From Comamonas sp. NLF-1-9 (GTDB lineage: Bacteria; Pseudomonadota; Gammaproteobacteria; Burkholderiales; Burkholderiaceae_C), in assembly GCF_019195435.1 (NCBI RefSeq), contig NZ_CP078069.1, positions 124,001-188,000 on the forward strand: a stretch of 64,000 bases of DNA. The letters run 5' to 3'. Positions 41,088 to 52,208 of this stretch are shown here, one piece after another (the stretch's first letter is position 1; each line of letters starts with the position of its first letter). The position numbers and the translations under genes were made by a program. A model generated the notes under the pieces. That model was not told the DNA's origin and did not search any database. It was given only the letters and a program-made list of their open reading frames with translations.

Positions 41088-41801
41088 TCAGGCTGCGTCG
41101 GCCGCACGCACGGCGGCGACGAAGCGGGCCATCTTGCCGGCGTCCTTGATGCCGTGTACGGGCTTGCCGTCAGGGCCTTCAAGCTCCACGCCGGAGCTCA
41201 CGTCAACGGCCAGCGTCCTGCAACGCGGGCGCACTGCCCTGATGCCATCGCCCACGTTGGCAGGTGTGAGCCCACCAGACAAAACGAGGTGAGCGTCGAC
41301 GTAGGGTGGCAGCAGTGACCAAGGGAATGTTTTGCCGCCCCCGCCATAGCCTGGGGTTTGGGCATCCAGCAGGATGGCACGGGCGCGGGAGTGATCGTGG
41401 GCGTATTTTACGAGGTCAAAGCGCCCGGCGGCGGCGCCGCCCGGAATGCGCGCTGCGCGCAGGTAGGGAGTGCGTCCGCCGGCGCTGGCCTGCCAGCAGT
41501 CTTCGGGCGATTCATCACCATGAAATTGGGCTGTAGCGCCCGGTACGCATGCGCAAGCAGCTATTGTTTCAGAAGCAGACGCATTGACGAAAAGCAGCAC
41601 TGGCGTGACCAGGGGCGGCAGGCGGGCAGCCAGCTCGGCGGCGCGCTCGGGCGTGACGCAGCGCCGGCTGGCGCGGTAGAGCACGAAGCCGATCGCATCG
41701 ACGCCCAGGGCCACGGCGGCGTCCACATCGGCTTCGCGGGTCAGGCCGCAGATCTTGATGCGGGTGCGTGTTGTCGTGGCATGCGTCGGGCTGGCGCTCA
41801 T
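41088..41801 (-). CDS. trpF: Phosphoribosylanthranilate isomerase
   Basis: A 237-residue TIM barrel. Motifs are [10 protein letters not shown] with the catalytic Cys, QFHGDE, and [10 protein letters not shown] and VDVSSGVE for phosphate binding. The ATG at 41801 overlaps the truA stop (ATGA); a TTG start at 41810 is less likely. Codons 78-94 (starting [16 protein letters not shown]) are encoded by repeat copy 7, with unusual codons such as ATA for this genome, yet the protein length stays normal. Confidence 0.96.
   Translation of the reverse strand: MSASPTHATTTRTRIKICGLTREADVDAAVALGVDAIGFVLYRASRRCVTPERAAELAARLPPLVTPVLLFVNASASETIAACACVPGATAQFHGDESPEDCWQASAGGRTPYLRAARIPGGAAAGRFDLVKYAHDHSRARAILLDAQTPGYGGGGKTFPWSLLPPYVDAHLVLSGGLTPANVGDGIRAVRPRCRTLAVDVSSGVELEGPDGKPVHGIKDAGKMARFVAAVRAADAA
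41521..41570 (+). repeat. Dispersed hairpin repeat, copy 7 (inside trpF)
   Basis: TGAAATTGGGCTGTAG is followed by arm CGCCCG (41537-41542), loop GTACG, arm CATGCG (41548-41553), then CAAGCAGCTATTGTTTC. Four of six arm pairs are retained. The copy is antisense to trpF and read in frame. Its arm pair has the same type as copy 9. Confidence 0.8.
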
Positions 41802-42622
41802 GGCAGCCAATCATACGCAGGCGCGCGATCGGGCAGACCCCAGACGCGCTCGTACACCGGCCCAAGAAAATACAGCCCGTCGGCCATGAAGGTCGGCGCC
41901 GCCATGCTGCGCGAGCGCGCCTGCAGCAGCTCCTGCATCCAGTGCGCCGGCCGCGCGCCCTGGCCTATGGCGATGAGGCAGCCCATGATGTTGCGCACCA
42001 TGTGGTGCAGGAAGGCGCTGCCTTCGAACTCGAAGCGCCAGTAGCCCGTGGGGCAGCCTTGGGCGCCGGTGTCGGCCGGCTGCAGGGCGGCGCGGTGGGA
42101 AATGTCGATGCGCTGCAGGCGCTTGACCGGGCTCCTGGCCTGGCAGCCGGCGGCGCGAAACGCGCTGAAGTCGTGCTCGCCGATCAGGTAGCCGGCGGCT
42201 TCCTGCATGGCTGCGAGCGCCAGCGGCTGAAACACCCAGCCGACGCGCCCGGCTTCCACGCTGGGACGCACGGGCGACTGCAGCAGCACATAGGCATAGC
42301 GGCGCGCAACGGCGCAGGCGCGCGCATGGAAGGCGTCTGGCACCCGCCGCGCCCATTGCACCGCCACGTCGGGTGGCAAGAAGCGGTTGGTGCCGCGCAC
42401 CCAGGCGAACTCGGGGCGCTCGATGTCGGTATCGAAGTGCACTACCTGCATCAGCGCGTGCACGCCGGCATCGGTGCGCCCGGCGCACAGCGTGGCGACG
42501 GGCACGGTGGCAAAGCGGGTGAGTGCCGCTTGCAGGTGGTCTTGCACGGTGCGCCCCGAAGGCTGGCTCTGCCAGCCCTGGTAGGCCTGACCGTTGTAAC
42601 TTACGCCCAGAGCGATGCGCAT
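41798..42622 (-). CDS. truA: tRNA pseudouridine synthase A
   Basis: A 274-residue pseudouridine synthase acting on positions 38-40 of tRNA anticodon stems. The catalytic Asp51 is in AGRTDAGVHA; SAFLHHMVRNIMG is the second family motif. The start MRIALGVSYNG at 42622 fits the family; an open frame continues 39 codons upstream without family resemblance. Confidence 0.95.
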   Translation of the reverse strand: MRIALGVSYNGQAYQGWQSQPSGRTVQDHLQAALTRFATVPVATLCAGRTDAGVHALMQVVHFDTDIERPEFAWVRGTNRFLPPDVAVQWARRVPDAFHARACAVARRYAYVLLQSPVRPSVEAGRVGWVFQPLALAAMQEAAGYLIGEHDFSAFRAAGCQARSPVKRLQRIDISHRAALQPADTGAQGCPTGYWRFEFEGSAFLHHMVRNIMGCLIAIGQGARPAHWMQELLQARSRSMAAPTFMADGLYFLGPVYERVWGLPDRAPAYDWLP

Positions 42623-42692
42623 GCCTGCTGGCCCACGGTGCCCGCACCGGCGCGGCGCGCGGGGCGCTGCCCGCAGCGGCGCCGCGCTGCGC

Positions 42693-45359
42693 TCAGTCCA
42701 GCGCGCCGAGCATGCGCTCGGCCCTGGCCTTGAGCTCACCGTCGGCCTGGGCGATGACCTCTTCGACCAATGCGCGTGCGCCTTCGCTGTCGCCTATGGC
42801 CTTGAACTCCTCGGCCAGCGCGAGCTTGGTGGCCAGCGGGTCGCTGGGCAGCGGCTCTGCAGGAGCGGCCGGGGCGGCGGCGCTGATGTCGATGGCCGGG
42901 CTGGCAGGCTGGCTCAGGTCCAGCGACAGCTCGCCCAGATCGAATTCCAGCGCGGCCGGCTCGGTGCCTGTGTCTTCATGCTTGGAGAGCGGCATGGGGC
43001 CGGATTCGGCCAGCGCCAGGTCGTCGGTCGGGAAGTCCAGCGTGTGGCCGAGATCGTCTGGCGCCGGCGAGGGGGCCTGTACGGGCGCTGGCGCCAGCGC
43101 GGCCGGCACGGTGGTGAGCACCTGGGGCACGGTGTCCGCAGCCCTTTCTGCATCGCGGGCACGCGCCGCTTCGGCCGCGGCGGCGAAGCTGGAGCCGGCA
43201 TCGGCCTGCAGGGGTGCGGGCGCGGAGGCGCCGCTGTCCAGGTCCAGATCCAGGTCGATTTCGGGCAACACCGAGTCGGGCGCCGGTGCCGCCGGGGCAG
43301 TGGGCGGCGCGCTGAGTTCGGGCGCATCGATGCCGGCCAGCGCCGGTTCGCGCACCTGCGGGGCGGCGGCAGGCGCCTGCGCGCTTGCGGTGCCGGCAGC
43401 TGCGGCGGCGGCTACGGGCAGGGTGCGGTAGAGCGGGTTGTTGCCGTCGAGCTCTGCGCCCAGGCGCTGCACGCGCTCCCATTCGGCGCCCTGGCCCTGG
43501 CTGAGCTCGCGCACCTGGCGCGCGGCCGCTTCCAGGCCTACGCGGTCCTGGCGCTTGGCGTAGATCTCGGCCAGCTTTGCCGGAATGGCCACCTGCTGCG
43601 GATGCAGCAGCGCCGCTTCCTTGAGGATGGCTTCGGCCTCGGGGTCTTTGCCATAGGCGAGGTAGACGTCGGCCTCGGCCACCGGGTCCACGTCGCCAAT
43701 CTGGTCGAGCTGGCTCGGGGAGTAGAGCGTGGAGGTGGAGCCGGTGTTCAGGTCGCTGCTGGTGGTGTCCACCTCCTGGCCGCCACTTTCGGCAAAGAAA
43801 GAGTCGGGGTGGTCGGCGTCGTCGGCAAAGGTGGTCTCGGGGTTTTGCGGGTTGCGCCGGCCCTGCTGCCAGCGGTAGCCGGCCCAACCCAGCAGCAAGA
43901 GCAGCAGCGCCAGGGCGCCGCCCGTCATCAGCGGGTCTTGCGTGAGTTCGTCGAGCAGACTGGGTTCGGCTGCGGGCTGCGCGGGCGGCGCTGCGGGCGT
44001 GGCCGCTTGCGGCGCGGGCGCGGGTTCTGGCGCCGGCGCGGGTTCGGGTGCTGGAGCGGCGGCGGGTTCAGTGGCGGGTTCGGTGGCGGCAGCGGCCAGG
44101 GCCGGCGGCGCGGTGAGCTCGGCAGTGCCGTCCGCGGCCGGTGCGGCGGCGCTTGAATCTGCCGGCGCGGCGGTCGCCGGCGTGCTGGCCGCCGAGGCGC
44201 TGTCTGCAGCCGGCGCCGTGGTCGCAGGTGCGGCGGATTCGGCAGGGGCTGCATCCGCACCATTGCCCAGCTTCTGCAGCTCGGCGACGTTGCGCGAGAG
44301 TTCGGCCAGACGCGCCGATGTCTCCTGCGTCTGGCGGCTCTCGGCGGTCTTGGCGTCGTCCGCCGCCTTGGCCGCGGCCTCGCCCTTGCTCAGCGTCAGC
44401 TTGTCGGTCTGGGCGGCTTCGGGCTTGCTCTCGGCCACCTCGGTCTGCACCTTGCCGCTGTCGGCGCGCGTGGCCGACGGCACGCCGGCGCTGGGCGCGG
44501 CCCCGGCCAGGCGCTGGCGGAAGGCATTGAAGTCGTGGATCTGCGCCGCGATGATCTTGCGCGCCTGGGCGGCGGACGTGGCCTGAGCCGCTTCCTTGCC
44601 CGGCAGTTGCAGCACCGCGCCTGCGCGCAGGCGGTTGACGTTGCCGTCGATGAAGGCCTCGGGGTTGGCGCGCAGCAAGGCCAGCAGCATCTGGTCGAGC
44701 GAGACGCCGCTGGGCCGGTGGGCGCTGGCGATGGCGCCTGCGGTGTCGCCGGCATGTACCGTGACCTCGCGCGCCGCGCTCTCGGCGGCGGGTGCGCGCG
44801 CGGGGGCGGACGCCGGCGCAGCAGCCTGGGGTCTGGCGGCAGGCAGCGGTGCGGGCGCCGCGCTGGGGCTGGGCACGGCGGCCGATTGCGCGCCGCTCGC
44901 GCCGGCTTCGCCGGTCTGGGCGGCCAGGGGCGCAGGCGCCGACGGGCGGCGCAGCGCCGGCGGGTCGAACAGCAGGGTGTAGCTGCGCACGATGTGGCCG
45001 GCGTTCCAGGCGGCGTCGATCACCAGGTCGATGAAGGGGTCGCTCACCGCGCGGTCGCTGCTCAACTGCAACACCATGGCGCCCTGGGCTTGCTGCTTGA
45101 GCTCGAGGCGGATGCCATGGACCGCCGGGGAGAACTCCAGGCCCTGGGCGCGGAAGACCTCGGGGCTGGCCATGCGCACGCGCAGCGATTCGGCTTCGGC
45201 GGGCGTGATGCGCGGCAGCGCCACTTCGGCGCGCAAGGGCTCGCCCAGGGCAGACTGAACCGTGACCTTGCCGAGGGTCAGCGCGCTGGCGGTGGAGACG
45301 TACAGGCCCGTGGTGAGGGCGGCCGCAGTGGCCAGGAGGGAAAGGTTCCAGCGATGCAT
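42693..45359 (-). CDS. fimV: FimV-like pilus assembly / polar hub protein
   Basis: An 888-residue FimV homologue. A signal peptide (first 26 residues, to STASA) precedes the FimV N-terminal domain (LTLGKVTVQSALGEPLRAEVAL), a LysM peptidoglycan-binding segment (about 190-250), a short coiled coil, one membrane segment (MTGGALALLLLLLGWAGYRW) and an acidic Ala/Pro-rich tail ending in the FimV TPR motif (KLALAEEFKAIGDSEGARALVEEV). FimV organises type IV pili and polar complexes in Pseudomonas. asd-fimV-truA-trp is a conserved order in Burkholderiales. Confidence 0.93.
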   Translation of the reverse strand: MHRWNLSLLATAAALTTGLYVSTASALTLGKVTVQSALGEPLRAEVALPRITPAEAESLRVRMASPEVFRAQGLEFSPAVHGIRLELKQQAQGAMVLQLSSDRAVSDPFIDLVIDAAWNAGHIVRSYTLLFDPPALRRPSAPAPLAAQTGEAGASGAQSAAVPSPSAAPAPLPAARPQAAAPASAPARAPAAESAAREVTVHAGDTAGAIASAHRPSGVSLDQMLLALLRANPEAFIDGNVNRLRAGAVLQLPGKEAAQATSAAQARKIIAAQIHDFNAFRQRLAGAAPSAGVPSATRADSGKVQTEVAESKPEAAQTDKLTLSKGEAAAKAADDAKTAESRQTQETSARLAELSRNVAELQKLGNGADAAPAESAAPATTAPAADSASAASTPATAAPADSSAAAPAADGTAELTAPPALAAAATEPATEPAAAPAPEPAPAPEPAPAPQAATPAAPPAQPAAEPSLLDELTQDPLMTGGALALLLLLLGWAGYRWQQGRRNPQNPETTFADDADHPDSFFAESGGQEVDTTSSDLNTGSTSTLYSPSQLDQIGDVDPVAEADVYLAYGKDPEAEAILKEAALLHPQQVAIPAKLAEIYAKRQDRVGLEAAARQVRELSQGQGAEWERVQRLGAELDGNNPLYRTLPVAAAAAAGTASAQAPAAAPQVREPALAGIDAPELSAPPTAPAAPAPDSVLPEIDLDLDLDSGASAPAPLQADAGSSFAAAAEAARARDAERAADTVPQVLTTVPAALAPAPVQAPSPAPDDLGHTLDFPTDDLALAESGPMPLSKHEDTGTEPAALEFDLGELSLDLSQPASPAIDISAAAPAAPAEPLPSDPLATKLALAEEFKAIGDSEGARALVEEVIAQADGELKARAERMLGALD

Positions 45360-45445
45360 GGGTGCGGCAGTCTGCGTTGTGTGTCTGTTGGTTGCCTTGC
45401 GCTTTGAAAACAGGAGCGCAAAAGCCCCTGATGACGGTTGAAAGC

Positions 45446-45474
45446 ACCTTAGCATCAATGTGTTGCACTGACAA
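45446..45474 (-). promoter_or_regulatory. Putative fimV promoter
   Basis: On the minus strand, TTGTCA (45474-45469) and TAAGGT (45451-45446) are separated by 17 bp. They lie about 90 bp before fimV within the 247-bp gap after asd. That gap shows no other gene. Confidence 0.45.
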
Positions 45475-45606
45475 GCTGAGGATGCGGTTCAGCTTTTTTT
45501 CAGACCTTTTGTGCCATTTTGTCGCATCGCCTGTTGGCAACTGGCAACAAGCGGGCGCGGCGCCGTCCCACCGCGCCGCCGCCCCTTCGGGCAGGCCCTG
45601 GCGCGC

Positions 45607-46719
45607 TCAGGCGGCCAGCAGGATGCGCAGCATGCGCCGCAGCGGCTCGGCCGCGCCCCAGAGCAACTGGTCGCCCACCACGAAGGCAGAGACGTACTCG
45701 GGCCCGAGGTTGAGCTTGCGCACGCGCCCGACCGCGATGTCCAGGCCGCCGGTGACCGCAGCGGGCGTGAGTTCATGCACGCTGCGCTCGCGCTCGTTGG
45801 GCACGAAGCGCACCCAGGGGTTGCCGCCGCGGATCAGCGATTCGACCTCCGCCAGCGGCAAGTCCTTCTTGAGCTTGAGCGTGAGCGCCAGCGAATGGCA
45901 GCGCATCGCACCGATGCGCACGCACAGGCCGTCGACCGGAATTGGCGCGCTCGTGCCCAGGATCTTGTTGACCTCGGCCTGGCCCTTCCATTCTTCCTTG
46001 GACTGGCCGTTGTCCAGTTGCGAGTCGATCCAGGGGATCAGGCCGCCGGCCAGAGGAGCGCCGAAGAATTCGCGCGGCACGTCTTCGCGTATGGTCTGGG
46101 CGACCTTGCGGTCGATCTCCAGGATGGCCGACGCCGGCGTGGCCAGCTCATCCTGCACCGCAGCGTGGATCACGCCCATGCCCTTGAGCAGCTCGCGCAT
46201 GTGGTTGGCGCCGCCGCCCGAGGCCGCCTGGTAGGTCATGGAGCTGACCCATTCGACCAGGTCTGCCTTGAACAGACCGACCATGCCCATGAGCAGGATG
46301 GAATTGGTGCAGTTGCCGCCTATCCAGTTCTTGCCGCCCGCGGCGAGCTTGTCCTTGATCAGTCCCTCGTTGACCGGGTCCAGAACGATGACCGCGTCGC
46401 TCTGCATGCGCAGCGCGCTGGCGGCGTCGATCCAGTGCCCCTGCCAGCCGCTGGCCCGCAGCTTCGGGAACACTTCCTTGGTGTAGTCGCCGCCCTGACA
46501 GGTGATGACGATGTCGCACTGGGCGAGCTCGGCGATGTCGTTCGCGTCCTTGAGCTGGGTGTGCGTGCGCGCCATCGCGGGCGCCTTGCCGCCGGCGTTG
46601 GAGGTGGAGAAGAAGACCGGCTCGATCAGCTCGAAGTCGCCCTCGGCCTGCATGCGGTCCATCAGCACGGAGCCGACCATGCCGCGCCAGCCGACGAGAC
46701 CTACCAGTTGCTTGCCCAT
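45607..46719 (-). CDS. asd: Aspartate-semialdehyde dehydrogenase
   Basis: A 370-residue NADPH-dependent enzyme at the branch toward lysine, threonine, methionine and isoleucine. It has the N-terminal [17 protein letters not shown] nucleotide site, the catalytic Cys137 in GGNCTNS, and ASGGGANHM; it is the long Gram-negative type. A terminator-like hairpin ends 14 nt before the ATG, and a Thr/Lys/Ile-rich leader ORF lies upstream. Confidence 0.97.
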   Translation of the reverse strand: MGKQLVGLVGWRGMVGSVLMDRMQAEGDFELIEPVFFSTSNAGGKAPAMARTHTQLKDANDIAELAQCDIVITCQGGDYTKEVFPKLRASGWQGHWIDAASALRMQSDAVIVLDPVNEGLIKDKLAAGGKNWIGGNCTNSILLMGMVGLFKADLVEWVSSMTYQAASGGGANHMRELLKGMGVIHAAVQDELATPASAILEIDRKVAQTIREDVPREFFGAPLAGGLIPWIDSQLDNGQSKEEWKGQAEVNKILGTSAPIPVDGLCVRIGAMRCHSLALTLKLKKDLPLAEVESLIRGGNPWVRFVPNERERSVHELTPAAVTGGLDIAVGRVRKLNLGPEYVSAFVVGDQLLWGAAEPLRRMLRILLAA

Positions 46720-46732
46720 TGCTCTGCCCTTT

Positions 46733-46759
46733 CAAAAAATAGAAGCACCGTCAGGCGCT
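46733..46759 (-). terminator. Terminator hairpin immediately before asd (possible attenuator)
   Basis: On the minus strand AGCGCC pairs with GGTGCT across the loop TGAC, with one G-T pair, followed by TCTATTTTTTG. The asd ATG lies 14 nt further on. A full intrinsic terminator between a leader ORF and its gene is the layout of an attenuator. Confidence 0.65.
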
Positions 46760-46816
46760 GTTTTCTTGCCCCGGCTCGTCTGGCCGGAGGAGGGCGCACG
46801 ACGATGCCGGAGCTGT

Positions 46817-46912
46817 TCAGCTCTTGATGGTCGTGGTTTTGGTGGTGAACGCGCATGCCAGGTCGCCGTGCGGGGCGACGGGGTACAGCCGGAGTGACAG
46901 CGTGGCATACAT
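46817..46912 (-). CDS. Candidate asd leader peptide, Thr/Lys/Ile-rich
   Basis: A 31-codon ORF from the ATG at 46912 ends in TTKTTTIKS and a TGA stop. Five of its last nine residues are threonine, with two lysines and one isoleucine, which are end products of the pathway started by asd. It ends about 60 nt before the terminator hairpin. The pattern is that of amino-acid attenuator leaders such as thrL, but no experimental leader of this kind upstream of asd is known to me. The candidate promoter would make it nearly leaderless, which is a weak point. Confidence 0.5.
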   Translation of the reverse strand: MYATLSLRLYPVAPHGDLACAFTTKTTTIKS

Positions 46913-46920
46913 GGCCCTGC

Positions 46921-46950
46921 ATTTTAGGCCAAGCGGTTTTTGCACTGCAA
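46921..46950 (-). promoter_or_regulatory. Putative asd leader promoter
   Basis: On the minus strand TTGCAG (46950-46945) and TAAAAT (46926-46921) are separated by 18 bp. The -10 box is 8 bp before the leader ATG. The rest of the 354-bp region between asd and the outer-membrane protein gene holds a TATACT at 47024-47029 on the plus strand and no other gene. Confidence 0.45.
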
Positions 46951-47073
46951 CATTGACCGCATCCGGGCTTTCGCAAAAAGGCAACATAGGGCCGCGCCCG
47001 GCGCGCCCTGCGCGGTGCCCGCCTATACTGCAGACGTTTTGAAACAATTGCAATTTCTTGTTGAGAGGCAGGC

Positions 47074-47673
47074 ATGAAGCGCTGGATGGGCATGGTGGCG
47101 GTGGCGGCGCTCGCGGGTGCGGGCGGCGCGGGTGCGCAAACGATCTACGGCCAGTTGGGCACGACCGGCGCTACCGTCGGCTACGCGCAGCATTTCGAGG
47201 GCTTCAATCTGCGCGCCGACCTGAACTTCCTCAGCTATGGCCGCAACATCCATACGCGCCACATCGACTACGACGGCAAGCTCAAGTTCAGCTCCGTCGG
47301 TTTGTTCGGCGACTATTTCCTTGCCGGGCAGTTTCGCCTGACCGGCGGCTTTTTTCTCGGGCGCGACAAGATCGCGGTGGACGCCAGGGCCGAATCCATA
47401 CTGCCTGGCGAATGGGTGCGCGGCGACATCCACACGCGCAATCTGCGGCCTTATCTTGGCGTGGGCTGGGGCTATTCGCCCAAGGCGAGCGGCCTGTCGT
47501 TTGCGGCCGATCTCGGTGCCAGCTATGGCGCGGTGCGCACCAGCCTGCAGGCTTCGCCCGGCATGGGCTGGACCCAGGGGCGGCTGGACCAGGAGCGCGC
47601 GGCGCTGGACGACAAGGCCAGCAAGTACAAATGGTTCCCGGTGGTGCGCGTGGGTCTGGCCTACCGCTTCTGA
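47074..47673 (+). CDS. Small outer-membrane beta-barrel protein, function unknown
   Basis: A 199-residue protein with a signal peptide ending GAGAQT (about residue 22). The mature part has alternating aromatic and polar stretches (FNLRADLNFLSYG, LKFSSVGLFGDYFL, FRLTGGFFLG, LRPYLGVGWGYS) and ends in an aromatic residue (GLAYRF). This is the C-terminal signature for outer-membrane insertion by Bam. An eight-strand OmpW/OmpA-like barrel is plausible. It is convergent with the DUF2892 gene; any link to the efflux-sulfide cluster is only positional. Confidence 0.8.
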   Translation: MKRWMGMVAVAALAGAGGAGAQTIYGQLGTTGATVGYAQHFEGFNLRADLNFLSYGRNIHTRHIDYDGKLKFSSVGLFGDYFLAGQFRLTGGFFLGRDKIAVDARAESILPGEWVRGDIHTRNLRPYLGVGWGYSPKASGLSFAADLGASYGAVRTSLQASPGMGWTQGRLDQERAALDDKASKYKWFPVVRVGLAYRF

Positions 47674-47695
47674 GTCGGCCTGCGCGGCAGTCCTG

Positions 47696-47735
47696 CGCCG
47701 CCGCAGCCTCGGGCCGCGGCGGCGTTCTCGTCTTT
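47696..47735. terminator. Hairpin between convergent outer-membrane protein and DUF2892 genes
   Basis: A perfect 9-bp inverted repeat, CGCCGCCGC (47696-47704) / GCGGCGGCG (47716-47724), lies in the 61-bp gap. On the plus strand it is followed by TTCTCGTCTTTC, a broken T run. It could act as a terminator for the plus-strand gene. Confidence 0.5.
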
Positions 47736-47932
47736 CACTCGGGCTTTTTCATCGGGCAGGTGCGTATGCCCAGCAGGCTGTAGGCCGGGCAGAAGCGAAA
47801 CAGGCCGGTAGCGAGCGGCAGTACGCCAAGATAGCCCCACCAGCCCACGACACCGGTGGCGGCCAGGGCGATCAGCACGATGCCCACGAGGATGCGCAGG
47901 ATGCGGTCGATGCCGCCGACATTGTTCAACAT
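47735..47932 (-). CDS. DUF2892 (YgaP-type) membrane protein, first copy
   Basis: A 65-residue protein with the DUF2892 pattern: an NVGGIDRILRILVGI start, two hydrophobic helices (IVLIALAATGVVGWWGYLGVLPLATGL) and a Cys-containing end (FRFCPAYSLLGIRTCP). DUF2892 is the membrane domain attached to the rhodanese in E. coli YgaP and is often encoded with sulfur genes. It lies 16 bp after the second DUF2892 gene at the end of the sulfide-efflux run. Confidence 0.85.
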   Translation of the reverse strand: MLNNVGGIDRILRILVGIVLIALAATGVVGWWGYLGVLPLATGLFRFCPAYSLLGIRTCPMKKPE

Positions 47933-47948
47933 GGTTCTTCCTTTCGGT

Positions 47949-48158
47949 TCAGCAGCCGGGCTGGATGCCCAGCTTCTTGAGCATGTTGGCCATCAGACAC
48001 CACTGCGTAAAGGCGCTCTGCAGCAGGTTCAGGCCGACAAATGCGGTGAATGCGAGCCACCACTGGCTCACAAAGACGGGGCTGCCCGGGATGCCCAGGG
48101 CGAGCGAGAGCAGGATGAAAAAGCCGGCTACGGCGCGGGTGACTCTCCAGGTGGTCAT
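47949..48158 (-). CDS. DUF2892-type membrane protein, second copy
   Basis: A 69-residue protein with two hydrophobic helices (AGFFILLSLALGI and LAFTAFVGLNLLQSAF) and the C-terminal motif WCLMANMLKKLGIQPGC. It is more divergent than its neighbour but follows the same plan, with Cys residues near the end. The ATG at 48158 has AAGGAG seven bases upstream. It may bring sulfur-carrying cysteines to the membrane surface, which is inference. Confidence 0.78.
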   Translation of the reverse strand: MTTWRVTRAVAGFFILLSLALGIPGSPVFVSQWWLAFTAFVGLNLLQSAFTQWCLMANMLKKLGIQPGC

Positions 48159-48219
48159 GGTGTGCTCCTTCAACAAAAAAATGCAATCGACGCGGGAGAT
48201 GGGGTCTTGAGCGGGCCGC

Positions 48220-49356
48220 TCAGCGATAGCGTTCGAGGTAGCGCCGCTCGAAATGCGCCTTCGCCCAGTGCGCGGGGCGCAGCCAGGGCAGCGAGACGGT
48301 ACGCGCCCCGGTGCGCCAGACCAGCTTGCCTTGCTCGAGCGTGTCGATGATGCACAGCAGCTCGGCCTTGAAGCCGGCAGTCTCCGGGCGGCCGGCCAGC
48401 GCGTCGATCAGGTTCTGCGCGGCGGCAGCCGCTTGCAGGTCGGCCATGTGGGCCTGCTTGGGCGCCCAGTCGGGGCCGGGAAAGCTGCCGGCGTCGCCGA
48501 CGACGTAAGTCCTGTGCCAGCCCTGCACGCGGCATTGCGCGTCGGCGGCGATCAGGCCGCCGGGTGAGCGCGGCAGCGCGGTCGCGTCCAGCCAGGCCTT
48601 GCCGGTCATGCCGCTCATGAAGAGGATCAGGTCGGCGGGGATTTCGCCGCCCTCGGTCACCACCTTGTCCGCCTCGAAACGCAGCGGCTTGTGCCCCAGG
48701 TGCGTCTGAATGCCGCGGCGGCGCATCTCGGCGAGGATGCCTTGCACGGCCTGCTCGCCCAGGCGTTTGCCCGGCTCGGTCTTGGGGTGAAAGAAGGTGA
48801 GCGTGAATTTTTCGCGCCGACCCTCGCGGCGCAATTGCGTGTCGATGGCGAAGAGAAATTCGAACATCGGCCCGCCGCGCACCGCCGCAGGCTCCTTGGG
48901 GTTGCCGGAAAAGCCGACCGCGATCGAGCCGCCGCTCATCGCCTTCAGGCGCTCGCGAATCTTCTCGGCGGCGGCGATGCCCTCGCAGGGCGTGATGGCG
49001 TGCGCTATGCCGGGCAGCTTCTTGATGAAGCGCCCGCCGGTGGCGATCACCAGCGCGTCGTTGGCGATTTTTTCACCCGTACCGGTGAGCACGGTGCGGC
49101 CCTGGTCTTGCAGCCCCGTGACCTCGGCCGCGACGTGGCGCACCTTCATGCGCTCGAAGAAGGGCGCGAGCGGCACGACGAGGTCTTCGCGCTTTCGTTT
49201 GCCGCCGGGAATCCAGATGATGCCGGGCAGGTAGTGCAGCTCGGCCAGCGGTGAGACGAGCGTGATCGGCGCGGTGCACAGGCGTGCCCGCAGCTCGCGC
49301 ACGGTGGACAGCGCGCCGAAGCCGCTGCCGAGGATGACGATTTCAGGAGTGCTCAT
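48220..49356 (-). CDS. FAD-dependent oxidoreductase related to sulfide:quinone reductase
   Basis: A 378-residue two-dinucleotide-fold flavoprotein (GSGFGALSTVREL, VVGDAGSFPGPDWAPKQAHMADLQ). It aligns with the SQR/FCSD family. Cys124 matches the first SQR cysteine and Cys335 lies near the position of the third, but the second, redox-active site is replaced by GFSGNPKEPAAVRGGP without cysteine. It may therefore not carry out ordinary sulfide oxidation. It lies 99 bp after the sqr gene in the same run. Confidence 0.82.
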   Translation of the reverse strand: MSTPEIVILGSGFGALSTVRELRARLCTAPITLVSPLAELHYLPGIIWIPGGKRKREDLVVPLAPFFERMKVRHVAAEVTGLQDQGRTVLTGTGEKIANDALVIATGGRFIKKLPGIAHAITPCEGIAAAEKIRERLKAMSGGSIAVGFSGNPKEPAAVRGGPMFEFLFAIDTQLRREGRREKFTLTFFHPKTEPGKRLGEQAVQGILAEMRRRGIQTHLGHKPLRFEADKVVTEGGEIPADLILFMSGMTGKAWLDATALPRSPGGLIAADAQCRVQGWHRTYVVGDAGSFPGPDWAPKQAHMADLQAAAAAQNLIDALAGRPETAGFKAELLCIIDTLEQGKLVWRTGARTVSLPWLRPAHWAKAHFERRYLERYR

Positions 49357-49455
49357 GTGTTTCTCGGTTTGGGAGCGCCGTGGGGCATGGCGCATCATGA
49401 ACCCGGCGCCTTGACCCTTTCAAGCACATCCATCGGCCGGGTGGCATCAAGGCGT

Positions 49456-52204
<2,749 letters not shown>

Positions 52205-52208
<4 letters not shown>

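Noticed and set aside
46701-46850. A His-rich reading (MRVHHQNHDHQEL) upstream of asd that could be a histidine leader
   Set aside because: It is the +1 frame of the Thr/Lys/Ile run, has no early stop and runs on into the asd start, unlike a leader peptide. It also has no link to asd function.
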